From: Ectocarpus siliculosus
Lineage: Eukaryota > Sar > Phaeophyceae > Ectocarpales > Ectocarpaceae
NCBI GenBank assembly: GCA_000310025.1
Contig: FN649755.1
Span: 828,655-846,729 of the forward strand
DNA: 18,075 bases
Direction: 5' to 3'
In this document: piece by piece, positions 1 to 8,915 of the stretch
Position numbering within the stretch: position 1 is the stretch's first letter
Layout of the letters: each line of letters opens with the position of its first letter
Made by a program: the position numbers and the translations under genes
The notes under the pieces: model-generated
What the model saw: only the letters and a program-made list of their open reading frames with translations
Told to the model about the DNA's origin: nothing
Database searches by the model: none

Positions 1-149
1 CGCCTAATCCCCCCCCTCCCCGAGAGGAATGTGAAATTTTTTTTTTCATTGTTATATTTTTATACAGGCTTTCTCGGCTTTCTCCCTCTCCATTCCGTTT
101 GCTTGCGTGTGGTGGTGCTTACGGCACGACGTGCACGCAGGACCTTGTT

Positions 150-240
150 ACAGCAAGTTGTAAATTGCTGCCACTGAGCCGAACTATATCTCTGACTGGA
201 CGTCTATTTCGTAGGTCGCGGGTTCGAGCCCCGGCAAAAA
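150..240 (+). other. tRNA-like relic with perfect box B
   Basis: Positions 221-231 read GGTTCGAGCCC, an exact match to the RNA polymerase III box B consensus GGTTCGANNCC, preceded by the string GTAGGTCGCG that looks like a variable loop and T-stem. The 3' side continues CCGGC then A-rich sequence. I could not fold a full cloverleaf: the anticodon arm shows only about three pairs and there is no clear box A at the right distance. It is therefore more likely a tRNA-derived SINE end or tRNA pseudogene than a working tRNA. A similar GTNGGTCGCG string occurs in the element at 10469. Confidence 0.3.
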
Positions 241-279
241 GCTACCTTTTCTTCCACTTGAGCAAAAAATAAATTATTT

Positions 280-1215
280 CGACATATTTTTTTCGCTTGT
301 TTTTCTTGGCCCAAAGTGGCAGCTCAGTTTTCCTTTGTCCCATTTTCGCCAGTTGAGTTGAAAAAAAACGTATAAAACGAAAAAACGTTGTTGAAATAGA
401 AGGCCAGAGTGCCAGCAGAAAAATCCCAAAAAATTATGACCAAAATATGAAAGTCTTGCCCCCATACGAGGACTTTGAAACAAGGGTCAATTTTCCTTAG
501 TTTGTCAGGTAAAAATCCTGATCATCCCCCGTTATCCCCCGGGGGGGGATGATGACAGCCTATGTATCCCCTTTTTTTCAGTATATCACATTCATTCATC
601 ATGTGTAGTAGTTGCTGTGAACGTATTCCGGCCTATAATCATGTCTGACATATCAAACTCCAAATAAATGCATGTCCCATGGATTTCGGCTCAGAGTGGT
701 ACTTCATGTAAGAAGCTGTCACGGGCTGGGGACACTTCAAATCTGGTTTCAAATCTGGAAGTACAGCAGTAGTGCTTGGGGACGACCTCTCACCTATGAG
801 TAACTCAGAACTTCTCAAAAGCCTTTGCGACAAGTCCACGATATTTGACCTTGGGGCGAAAATGGCGAAATAACACAACCAAATGACACACCAGAACCAA
901 ATGACACATACCCATGCGTCGAAACGTCATCATTCCAAGCTTACTCAAGCCAGAAACATACCGAAGAGGGGCTATCCACGACTCTACGGCGGTGGCCTCA
1001 CCTTCGCCACGTGCAACACCCAATGCCATCCATAATTAATTGCAATTTTGCTTAGCATTGTACCTAGTTTATTATTCACTCCCCGAAGCCCCTCCACCTC
1101 CTCCTTCAACAAGGCTAAACCGCCGTTTCTTCGAGCGCTTTCGCGTCGAGCGCCTTAGCCCCCCATCTCCCTCCCACGGGGACTGTGCTCACCGTGTCCA
1201 CTCTCCCCAAGCTCA

Positions 1216-1252
<37 letters not shown>

Positions 1253-1503
1253 CTACGGACGGTAGCGCGGCTGGCTGCGGGCTGCGGTACGCTGGAGCAG
1301 GGGCTACGTGGACTGTACTACCCCCTTGTATGAAACAAATGTGCCCCCTTAAACGTAGGATTTAGTATGGAATTGTTTATATAGGAAATTATGTGGCGTT
1401 TTGGGGGGGAGGATGAGACCTTCATACCCCCCCCCCCCCCGGAGGGGCCCAAACAAAAGTTTTGGGGGTTAGGTGTCGGAAAATGTTTTTTTGTGCGCCC
1501 TTG
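280..1503. repeat. Tandem duplication, copy A (about 1.22 kb)
   Basis: This unit recurs in the same orientation and order directly downstream as copy B. Shared blocks include the start CTTGGCCCAAAG (308 and 1540), the CATTCATCATGTG block (590s and 1810s), TTTCGGCTCAGAGTGG (685 and 1930), the block ending GGCGAAATAACACA, CGGCGGT...CGCCACGTGCAACACCC, a C-rich block with CCGCCGTTTCTTCGAGCGC, a CT microsatellite, and the terminal GGTTAGGTGTCGG...GTGCGCCCTTG. Open frames here are short and the two copies differ by many small insertions and deletions that break frames. I see no protein function. It could be a transposon fragment or LTR-like unit, but no terminal motif or coding domain proves that. 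Confidence 0.75.
1219..1247. repeat. (CT)n microsatellite in copy A
   Basis: Uninterrupted CT dinucleotide run of about 29 nt. The corresponding tract in copy B (2757-2774) is only about half as long, so this tract has changed length since the duplication. Confidence 0.9.
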
Positions 1504-2191
1504 ATATATTTTGTTGCTTTTTCTCATTTGTTTGTTTGTCTTGGCCCAAAGCGGCAGCTCAGTTTCCTTTGTCCCGTTTCGCCGGTTGAGTTGGAAAAAA
1601 CTGAATAATATGAGATAACGTTGTTGATATAGAAGGCCAGAGTGCCAGCAGAAAAATCACAAAAATATACTGGAAGTCTTGCCCCATACGAGCACTTTAA
1701 ACAAGAAAGGTCAATTTTCCTCATAGGGAAAAATCCTGAGCATCCCCCCCCGTTATCTTCCGAGGTGGATAATAACGACCTATCCCCTTTTTTTCAGGGT
1801 TGCATGTCATATTCATTCATCATGTGTGTGTTCCGGTCTATAATCATGTCTGGCACATCAAACTCCAAATGCCCCTTATATTCAATTCCGGTAACCCCCC
1901 CCCCCCTCAAATGTATATCCCATGTACTATTTCGGCTCAGAGTGGTACTTCATGTATTGTAGTAGTAATAATCTGTGACGGGCTGGTGGAACTTCTCATT
2001 TGGTTTTCAAATATTAAAGTACAGCAGTAGTGATTGGGGACAACCCCTCACCTACAAGGAACTCGGAACTTTTCTCAAAGCCTCTGCGACAAGTCCACGG
2101 CATTTATTTTTCGACCTTGGGCGAATATGGCGAAATAACACACAACAACCAACCAAATGACACACCAACCAGAACCAAACCACACATATAT

Positions 2192-2465
2192 GTAAAGGAG
2201 GTGAAGCCGTGGGCGGTAGCTTGCTCCTAGAGATAGATGAAGGTTCTGTCGTTGACACTCTTGTCCACGACCACGTTGAGATGGAATTGCTGAGAGACGA
2301 TCAGCAAGGGTCTGAGATGAAGTGGGGATCGAAATCATCTCAGGGGGTACATAGAATAGACAATTCGAAGAGGGTAGGGGGTCTGAAGGGTATACCTCCT
2401 GGGACCGACCCACATACTATCAACAATAAGATGTGCCCTATTCGTGCTAGCAGCCACACTCCTTG
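2192..2465. other. Block present in copy B and absent from copy A
   Basis: Aligning the copies, homology stops after CACACATA (about 2184-2191; 901-908 in copy A) and resumes at CATTCC...AGCTTACTCAA (2466 onward; about 928 in copy A). Copy A has about 20 nt between these points, copy B about 270. A plus-strand frame stays open through most of the block (2209-2466, starting MGGSLLLEIDEG), but it resembles no family I know and may be open by chance. It may be an insertion into B or a deletion from A. Confidence 0.55.
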
Positions 2466-2756
2466 ACATTCCGAGCTTACTCAATCAAGCCAGCAACATA
2501 CCGAAGAGGGGGTGTCCATGAGCCTACGGCGGTGACCATCACCTCCGCCACGTGCAACACCCATCTATCCCCAACTTAATGCAATGGCCTTTGTGCATTG
2601 TACAATACTTTTCACCCCCCGAAGCCCCTCCACCTCCTCCCTCAACATGGCTAAACCGCCGTTTCTTCGAGCGCTTTCGCGTCGAGCACCTTCGCCCTCC
2701 ATCCTTCTCCGACGGAGACTGTGCTCATCGTGAACATTCTCTCTCCCCAACAGCTC

Positions 2757-2774
2757 TCGCTCTCTCTCTCTCTC
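2757..2774. repeat. (CT)n microsatellite in copy B
   Basis: Short CT run in the position matching the longer run at 1219-1247 of copy A. Confidence 0.75.
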
Positions 2775-3040
2775 CTCTGCTACGGATGGTACCTACCGCA
2801 GCTGGCTGCGGGCTGCGGTTCGCTGGAGCAGGAGCTATGTGGATTGTACTACCACCCCCTTGCATGAAATGTGCCCCCCGTTATATATAGGATACAGTAT
2901 TGACTTGTAAATATTGGAAATTATATGGCGTTTGGGGGACGGGGATGAAACCTTCGTACTCCCCCCTCCCCCCCGGAGGGACCCAATATAGCGTTTTGGT
3001 GGTTAGGTGTCGGATGTTGTTTTTTGTGCGCCCTTGTGCC

Positions 3041-3363
3041 ATCTTGCGCTCTTCCGTTTCCCGTATTAATTATCGAATTCGCTAGCATCTCTCTCTCTCT
3101 GTTGTGTACGTGAGGAACATGTACCGCTGTAGGCAACACGGCTGTTCTTAGCTACCACACTCCACTTGATCGGTCGAAATATCCTTAGTCTGATCCTCTA
3201 GCTTCGACATCGTCTTCTGGTTTTGGCGTCGTCGATGACATGCTCTACATATAGTAGTGCTACAGCAGTACAGTAGTTCTGTAGGCCGCACGGTTGCCCA
3301 TGGAGGACCACCTACGCAGGATTTAAGAGTATCTAGAAAAATAATAGGGAGGGGGCACGCAGA
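3041..3363. other. Gene-free stretch
   Basis: Between the end of tandem copy B and the telomere-like run I see only short overlapping open frames, a CT-rich patch near 3090 and no recognisable domain, RNA gene or repeat. A minus-strand frame at 3148-3567 runs through the telomere-like repeat, giving an alternating LG peptide. That is what a simple repeat produces and is not evidence of a gene. Confidence 0.5.
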
Positions 3364-3397
3364 CCCTATCCCTAACCCTAACCCTAACCCCAACCCC
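3364..3397. repeat. Short interstitial telomere-like run (CCCTAA-type)
   Basis: The plus strand carries CCCTAACCCTAACCCTAACC preceded by CCCTATC and followed by the degenerate CCCCAACCCC, about five to six hexamer units. TTAGGG is a common telomere repeat and, as I recall, is the brown algal type. The run is too short and too interrupted to be a chromosome end, and sequence continues on both sides. It is an interstitial relic or a simple repeat. Confidence 0.7.
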
Positions 3398-3439
3398 AAA
3401 GCAAGGATTGGATACTTTATCCCACACGTTTGCTCATCA

Positions 3440-4050
3440 GGCCAGTTGTTATGGAAAGAATTCCCAACTGGGAATCCCGATTTTACGCCTTTTACATCCA
3501 AACCCCCGTGCGCCAGCAGGAGTTCTGCGCACTTGGTGGGGAAAGCACACCAAAGCATCTTTGTCAATCAGTACTCGCTTCACAGAAACCCGTTTGCGAT
3601 CAAACCTTCGAGGTCGTAGGCTACATTGCTGTGAGCCTCGGAGCCAAGTTTGGGGAGCTGGGGTGGAGTGTGTGTTCATCATGCTTGAAAAAATTGGATT
3701 CCAATCTGGGAATATTGGACGATCCTGCGTGGCGGGAATTCCTCATGGACTCCAAACTGGAATTGGTTGAAATGCCAATCTGGGAATTGTGAATTCCTTT
3801 CATATCCGAGGGTACTCTGTGCACACCATTTTAGCTGGCCAAACTTGGCTCCGCAAAGCTCACTGCAGTGGACTGTACAGCCTCGGTGGTTTGATAAGGA
3901 ACAGGTCTCTGTGAGGTGAGGACTAAGTGACGAAGGGCTGTTGTGGGTTCTGCTTACTATCCAGTACGCAGACCTCCTGTTTCTGGGGGGTGACTTACCA
4001 TTTTCTGTCGACCGCCCGGATTCCAGTCTGGGAAAATCTACCATAAGGGC
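3440..4050. repeat. Imperfect ~600-bp palindrome (foldback element)
   Basis: The left half matches the reverse complement of the right half about a centre near 3747. Paired landmarks are TTCCCAACTGGGAATCCCG (3461-3479) with CCCGGATTCCAGTCTGGGAA (4016-4034); CAGCAGGAGTTCTGCGCACTT (about 3515-3535) with the region around 3962-3982; TTCACAGAAACC and ATCAAACC (3580-3605) with GGTTTGAT and GGTCTCTGTGAGGTGAGG (3889-3922); and GAGCCAAGTTTGG (3641-3653) with CCAAACTTGGCTC (3840-3852). Arms are about 300 bp, moderately diverged and with little or no spacer. This is typical of a foldback or MITE-like element. No transposase is seen. Confidence 0.7.
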
Positions 4051-4469
4051 GAATATCAACGAAGAGCCAAAAATCAAAATCCAAATGGGCACAAAATCGA
4101 AATCAAAATGCATTATCGTGGAAAACCGAAAAAAGAGGGTCGTGTATGTCAACGAGGATAGGAGGCAGATGAGGCAAAAAATCAAAAAGACCTGACGCCA
4201 GGGGAAGAGCCAGCAGCGCAGCGGTGATTTTTCAAGGGTGCGTTTTGCGCTCTTCTGTTTACGTGTTAGCCGATATCTCGCCAAATTCTTAACGAGTTGC
4301 CTCAAGAACGGTATCCGGAAGGAGCTGGAAACATGGGGTGTTGGGCAATGCCAAGGTTTGGCGCCGTGAGGTGCCGAATGCGCCGGAAAAAAAAGTTATG
4401 TTGAAGCAAAAATGCCAACGGTTGCGAGCGGTCACTTCAAGTTCGATGTTTTGGGCCGCCACGGGTTGT

Positions 4470-4815
4470 GATATCCACCGATAACTTTCCAAAGAAGGAA
4501 GCAACAACAACAGCAACGCCACGCGGTGGGAGGTACCTCTCTGCGCCATCTTTCAAGCCCAAGGTCTGCTACCTACCGTGGGGCATCGTGCGTGTAGGGA
4601 AAAACTTTTGGTTGACCCTAAAAAATACACGTCAGAGAGCGGCTAGTTCAAGTTCGCGCCGAACGTCTGCTCACAGTTTAGAGTTTTAGCGGTAACTCTT
4701 CGAAGGAGGAAGCACCAGCATCAGCAATGCCACGCGACGGGAGGTAGCTTTACCCACCATCTGTCTCGTACAAGGTTAGATGCCTTGGGGTATCGTGAGT
4801 GTGGAGAAAAATGTT
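4470..4815. repeat. Diverged ~212-bp tandem repeat
   Basis: Two copies in direct orientation: about 4476-4610 and 4688-4815. Shared blocks are GATAACTTTCCAAAGAAGGAA versus GGTAACTCTTCGAAGGAGGAA, AGCAACGCCACGCGGTGGGAGGTA versus AGCAATGCCACGCGACGGGAGGTA, and ACCGTGGGGCATCGTGCGTGTAGG versus GCCTTGGGGTATCGTGAGTGTGG. Substitutions are spread evenly and no shared open frame is kept, so I read it as non-coding repeat DNA. Confidence 0.65.
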
Positions 4816-5135
4816 GCAACTACCCTCTCCCGTACGGAACAGCCCGAAAAAGCCGCGCAGCCCTGTTCTGATCGTCAGTCCGTTCACCGCTTGTCACGAT
4901 CGGCATTTTCTCCTCGAGCACCCAACGAGGCGGCCCGTTTTTGGGCTTGCCGGCGATCAGAGTCTTCTGGCTACAAATAGTGGCCATGGTCTCGGTGGTA
5001 GGGTGCCGATAGCCCCTCTATGAGCAGTGTGCAGCAGGTCGTATCGTACACTTGCTTTGCAGCTGCCTCGCGGCAGGTCCTCCAAGCCTTCGGAGTCTTG
5101 AACACATTGCCTCTTTGATTTTGACTTAAATAAAA

Positions 5136-5152
5136 AAGTCCCCCGGGGACTT
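5136..5152. other. Short perfect hairpin
   Basis: AAGTCCCC and GGGGACTT form eight base pairs around a single C, preceded by a run of six A. In this eukaryotic setting I would not call it an intrinsic terminator. Confidence 0.5.
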
Positions 5153-5376
5153 CTTCCCAGACAGAGGAACTTCGATAAAATCAGTAGCAGATATTAGACC
5201 AATCAGATCTCGGTTTTGATTTTGATTTTTTCGATTTTGATGTTTGGCACTTCGTTAATATACGGCCTAACAACTGGCCTCAATCAATTTGGCCGCGTAG
5301 ACTACTGTCTATGGAGCGGGATCCCCCTTCCTTGTAGTGCTGCGTGGGTTCTTCATGATGGACTTTGACTACAATA

Positions 5377-5402
5377 AAGCACCCCGAAAGTATGGGGTGC
5401 TT
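5377..5402. other. 9-bp perfect stem-loop
   Basis: AAGCACCCC (5377-5385) pairs perfectly with GGGGTGCTT (5394-5402) across the 8-nt loop GAAAGTAT. TTGACTACA lies just before the left arm and TTGACTACAC overlaps the right arm. It does not match the histone 3' stem-loop consensus. Role unknown. Confidence 0.55.
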
Positions 5403-5943
5403 GACTACACTACCACCAACATGAAGGACACTTTGCAGCCGATGAAGACATGTAGCTTTGCGGAGTAACGGCGCGATTGTCGTCGTTCGTGGATCCTACA
5501 ATGTCTCCTAGACTGCAAAGGAGCGCCGCGGGGTATAGAATAGGCCGACCGATAATTCTCATCGCCGTTTCGTTCCTTATCCTAAGTCCCTACGATATCG
5601 CCCGAACTCACACGTTGAAACGTCGGTATGTGTCCGAGGGTTTACTGTAGTGAGTCCTGTTCGGTGGCGGCACGTGTTGCGGTTGTTCCTGGATCCTGCA
5701 GCAGTAGTCTATGACTTGGTTTGTGCTGAAGAGATGATGTACACATTCCAACCAGGCAGCAGCATCGAATTGAAGCCGCAAGAAGTGCAAGATGTAGCGA
5801 CTGACAGCTACAAGTACTGCTGTAGATATCGAGGGATCTACCTGTGGTTTGGGGCGAAGCCAAAACATCCAATCATGCTCTGTATGCCTTGGTATGCCTC
5901 GGTATGCCCTTTTTTTGTTTTTTTGTTGTTACGGGACACTCGG
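5403..5943. other. Gene-free stretch with weak internal repetition
   Basis: No domain recognised. A plus-strand frame (5650-5946) and two minus-strand frames overlap each other over the same bases, with nothing to choose between them. Two passages about 205 bp apart are similar (around 5480-5515 and 5680-5715, both with GTTC then TGGATCCT and TAGAC/TATGAC), suggesting an old tandem repeat. Near 5882-5909 the word GGTATGCC occurs three times in close succession. Confidence 0.4.
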
Positions 5944-6015
5944 TGAAAGCCCTGGAATATGCAAAGAGGCGTGATACAATGAAAGCCCTGGAATATGCAA
6001 AGAGGCGTGATACAA
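5944..6015. repeat. Perfect 36-bp direct tandem repeat (two copies)
   Basis: Positions 5944-5979 and 5980-6015 are identical over all 36 bases (beginning TGAAAGCCCTGGAATATGCA). Perfect identity in an otherwise decayed region indicates a recent slippage or duplication event. The unit is a multiple of three and appears as a repeated peptide in minus-strand frames, but no gene is supported there. Confidence 0.9.
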
Positions 6016-6638
6016 TGTAGACGTGATTGGTTGAAGAAGCAAAAAAAAAAATCTCCGTTCTCCACTGTTCCTTGATTGCTCTTCGTTGGGAAGAGACACG
6101 CAGCGGCAGTATGCAGGACGCACAGAGAAAGCAGCAGCGAGCAGAGGGAACAACTCAAATAACTCATCAATCGCCCCAAATAGAGTCCAATAAGCTCTAG
6201 CTCCGCACCTCTCCGAGCGGCAAGTATTCCCACGTTGTTCTTCCCTACAACACGGAGGAGGTCGTCACGCACAGAACAGGTGGGCGGTGCAGCAAGTTGG
6301 TGACCCCAATTTCTCATGTGCCTCGATCAAGTGTTGGTGGTTTGTGAAACAGGCATACCCAGCAGTCTCGGGAAGATAGTCTGCACATGACGCAAGCCGC
6401 ATCAGGAATAGGAGAGACATTGGGGCTTACGTTGCAAGGCATGCAAAGGGTTTCTTGGTGGTTGGTGTAAACCTGGCCCAGGCTAACTAAGCAAGCTCGG
6501 TGTTTTCGCCGCCCCACCGCTTTCCGCCTTCGGCTGAAAATTGTACGAAGAAAATAAGAGGTCCATTGCGGGACAACAAGATTCTGGGTGTGGGCCACGC
6601 AGGAAGAGGAATGGAGGAATGTGATTGATGATTGCTAA
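6016..6638. other. Gene-free stretch
   Basis: Contains an A-rich run near 6042-6052 and several minus-strand frames of up to 159 residues (5838-6317) and 94 residues (6314-6598). Their composition is unremarkable and I recognise no motif. No splice-site series or tRNA-like boxes stand out. Confidence 0.4.
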
Positions 6639-6676
<38 letters not shown>

Positions 6677-6677
6677 T
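6639..6677. repeat. (GCTGTT)n microsatellite
   Basis: About six uninterrupted copies of the hexamer TGCTGT. The apparent poly-leucine frame on the plus strand and the alternating Ala-Thr frame on the minus strand are translations of this repeat and not protein evidence. Confidence 0.9.
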
Positions 6678-7012
6678 ATTGTGTGCCATGTGCGTCTCTG
6701 CTGCTGCCGGAGCAATTTGCAGACCATATATTTTCAGACCCCTCCTCTCAGACCTTACGTATTGATGTAAGGCCATTTCTTGCGGTTCTTTTTTCGCAGA
6801 TCTTTTTCCCCCCCTTTCGGACAACCCAGAAAGGGATCTACAAAAAAGATTACCCCCTTCTTACGGTGTTGGTCGATCCTTTTTCACCGACCAAAAAAAA
6901 ACAGACTCTGCAACGGCTGCTGTTACACATACATGCACCTTCCCACCGAAATGGTTTTTCGGTGATATCTCCTCACAGAGTGAAGCAGCGCCTACTGTAA
7001 AGCTATCCCTCG
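6678..7012. other. Gene-free stretch
   Basis: Holds T-rich and A-rich runs (around 6785-6815 and 6891-6901) and short shadow frames. Nothing recognisable. Confidence 0.4.
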
Positions 7013-7508
7013 CGAGCTGTGTGTATGGTCCGTCTTGGGTGGCGGCTGACAGAGACCACAGGGCGATAGGAGGCACGGGAATGGAAGTGCCGAGAGTCGA
7101 CAGCACGCTGAAAAAATGCCCACCGCGCCAGCAACCATTTTTTTTGCTCTTGTGCCCCTGTCAAAACTTTGGTTTACCGGTACTCCCTCGCCACCCACTC
7201 TAGCAACAGCGATGACAAAGGTATGCGCCACGAGCTGTGTGTATGGTCCATCTTGTGTGGTGGCTGACACAGACCAGGAGGCTATAGGATGTTCAGAAAT
7301 TGTGAGCGCGAGAGTGGTGGACAAGCGGGAAAATGATCCGCCGCATCTTCAAGCAACTTTTTTCGCTCTTTTGCCCGTGTCGCAACTTTGGTTTGCCAGT
7401 ACTCCCTCGCCACCCACTCAAGCAACAGCGATGATAAAGGCATGCGCCACGAGCTGTGCGTATGGTTCGTCTTGTGTGATGATTGATACAGACCAGGAGG
7501 CTATAGGA
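7013..7508. repeat. ~218-bp tandem repeat, two full copies and a partial third
   Basis: The word GAGCTGTG recurs at 7014, 7232 and 7451, each time followed by TATGGTCCGTCTTG-like sequence and then, about 40 nt on, GACCACAGGGCGATAGGA or GACCAGGAGGCTATAGGA. The first two units also share CAACTTTGGTTT...AGTACTCCCTCGCCACCCACT and AGCAACAGCGATGA. The periods are 218 and 219 nt, so the reading frame is not kept between units 1 and 2. Long overlapping frames on both strands arise from the repeat and do not show a gene. Confidence 0.85.
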
Positions 7509-7780
7509 CACCCAAAAGTTGGGTTCGCAAGGTTGACAGTACACGAAAAATGACCCACCGCTGCTGCGTCCAGGCTCTCTCGGTTTGTTTGCCTCTTGTT
7601 TGCCGCACACATCGGGTTGTCCACCTGGTCCAGCCCACTGAAAAAACATTGGCTACCGCCGGTGCCACCGACTCTGTACCAGCCAGCAACATGACACAAC
7701 TCGTGTGACCACCGTTAGAGTTTGCGGTGGGCCGTCGAGAGATTCAAGTTTCTAGGTACGAGTGACGTGGTTGTGACCAA

Positions 7781-7925
7781 AAAAAGACAGGATGGGCTGT
7801 CCAAAACGGGTTGTCTTTTTCTGGCGATCTTTTTTTGAGGAAAAAAGACATTGTAAGAAGACCTTCTACGGCCAGTTGTCTTTTTTTGAGAAGGGAAAAA
7901 GAAAAAGATCATAACAAAAGACAAC
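7781..7925. repeat. Cluster of GACAAAAA/TTTTTGTC motifs with inverted and direct copies
   Basis: GTTGTCTTTTTCTGGCGATC (7810-7829) faces an inverted partner at 7902-7925 (AAAAAGATCATAACAAAAGACAAC). A third, direct copy GTTGTCTTTTTTTGAGAAGG lies at 7875-7894, and AAAAAAAGACAGG lies near 7781. The inverted pair could form a long-looped hairpin. It may be the core of a small foldback element or simple repeat decay. Confidence 0.45.
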
Positions 7926-8754
7926 CGCAAGAAATGGCCTAAGAAACCCGGGCCGGACCATGTAACCCACCGGTTTACCCGAAAATCAGCATTTTAATAC
8001 GACCAATCATACCGGTTATAACCGAAACCAACTGGGGATGCAAACGTCCCATCCCCGGGATGTTCAACGTATTTGGGTTGTTGGTTTGAAGCCGTGCTCG
8101 AGGCATGCTGTACGGTGCTGCTGTAGTGCCGTATGCAGGGTGTGCCTTTCTTTGCGGAACACTGCTGCTGCTGCTGCTATGCCTGTCCATCTCTTATACT
8201 TTCTCCCCACGTTGCAATGTTTCAGGTTATGGTACTTCTACATCTCTGCTGCAGATGACCAAAAATAAACAATTGTGATTCGTTGAAAATAGCCAAAATC
8301 TTGGCTTCGACACAATAATAGGTGTAAGCTCCTATCGCACCCAAACGTGCGTGGAAAAAAAAGAAACAAGAAGCGAAAAAAAAACGAAAACAAGATGCTC
8401 AGGTTCAGCCGGGAGTGCGGGCCCCAGACATCCACAAGATGAAGATGACATGGTCTGGGGTCTGTGCGTGTTGAGATCTGCTGTGTGTTTTGGGGTGTTG
8501 GGGTTTGTGGTGGTCTGTTGTTGTGTGTCATATGTGTGTTGGCGGCAAACAAGCCCACTGGCGAAAGGGGGGCCCGCATATGAGGGGGCCCGGGAAGTCA
8601 GAAAATAATCTGGGAAATCCGTGGTCCCTACCCGCAAACCCTGTGACCGGCTACAACCGGGACCAGGTTTCTTACGTCACTGTTTTTTTCCAACTGCTGT
8701 AGACTGTGCCTTCCCCCAGGGTTTTGCTTATAGGGCTGTGCGCCTTGAAGTTGC
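7926..8754. other. Gene-free stretch
   Basis: Contains a short (CTG)n run at 8163-8176, an A-rich patch at 8353-8392 and a G/T-rich patch at 8484-8545. Frames on both strands overlap without a recognisable product. The G/T-rich patch, read on the minus strand, resembles in style the ACACACCAACC-type sequence in copy B but I cannot align it firmly. Confidence 0.4.
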
Positions 8755-8915
8755 AGAATACTCCGAAGAGATTTCGAACCCGCAACCTTTAGATGGAGAG
8801 GCAGAGTATTTCCGAGGCACTACTGTACTAACTTGCCACCTCAAGAGATATTCGAATCCGCAAACTAATTACGTAAGATTGAGTCAAAGGGCTTACGATG
8901 TTGCCATCTGAACCA
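8755..8915 (-). repeat. Two tandem tRNA-like relics
   Basis: On the minus strand two consecutive units carry TGGCAA followed 50-60 nt later by a T-loop-like word: GTTTGCGGATTCGAATATCT (ends near 8845) and GGTTGCGGGTTCGAAATCTC (ends near 8768). The TTCGA words are 78 nt apart, about one tRNA length. Box A-to-box B spacing suits a tRNA. The T-stems and acceptor stems pair poorly, so these are better read as decayed tRNA or tRNA-derived SINE copies than as functional tRNAs, and I assign no anticodon. Confidence 0.35.

Larger units (their letters stand above)
1504..3040. repeat. Tandem duplication, copy B (about 1.54 kb)
   Basis: Second head-to-tail copy of the unit at 280-1503, with the same blocks in the same order. 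It is about 310 bp longer, mainly through a block of roughly 250 bp at 2192-2465 that copy A lacks. Outside that block the copies differ by scattered substitutions and small indels, including changed poly-C and CT tract lengths, so the duplication is not recent. The best-conserved stretch (about 1110-1160 versus 2648-2698) reads in one plus frame as PEAPPPPPST then LNRRFFERFRVE. Differences fall at all codon positions and the frame has no supported start or splice sites, so I do not call a gene. Confidence 0.75.
4056..5250. repeat. Possible non-autonomous element with inverted AT-rich ends
   Basis: Near 4062-4110 the plus strand has repeated AAAATCAAAATC-type motifs (AAAATCAAAATCCAAA, AAAATCGAAATCAAAATG). 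Near 5213-5247 the reverse complement of the same motif appears (GTTTTGATTTTGATTTTTTC, then GATTTTGATG), so the two form an inverted pair about 1.2 kb apart. Between them lie only short shadow frames and a diverged tandem repeat. I saw no convincing target-site duplication. Low-complexity A/T motifs can match by chance, so this is a tentative element. Confidence 0.3.

Noticed and set aside
280-3040. A complete LTR retrotransposon with the two copies as LTRs
   Set aside because: The copies abut directly with no internal region, primer-binding site or polyprotein, and I could not define TG...CA ends.
3148-3567. 139-residue minus-strand open frame with LGLGLGLG
   Set aside because: The periodic part is the translation of the telomere-like run. 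The rest has no recognised motif and overlaps several other frames.
5136-5152. Rho-independent terminator
   Set aside because: The stem is followed by CTTCCC and not a T-run, and the organism is eukaryotic; only a short palindrome can be claimed.
5838-6317. 159-residue minus-strand open frame
   Set aside because: Its internal peptide repeat comes from the perfect 36-bp DNA duplication, composition is not protein-like, and no domain or splice context supports it.
7116-7553. 145-residue plus-strand frame with two similar halves
   Set aside because: It reflects the 218-219 bp tandem repeat. Equally long frames exist on the other strand and the frame is not kept in the first unit.
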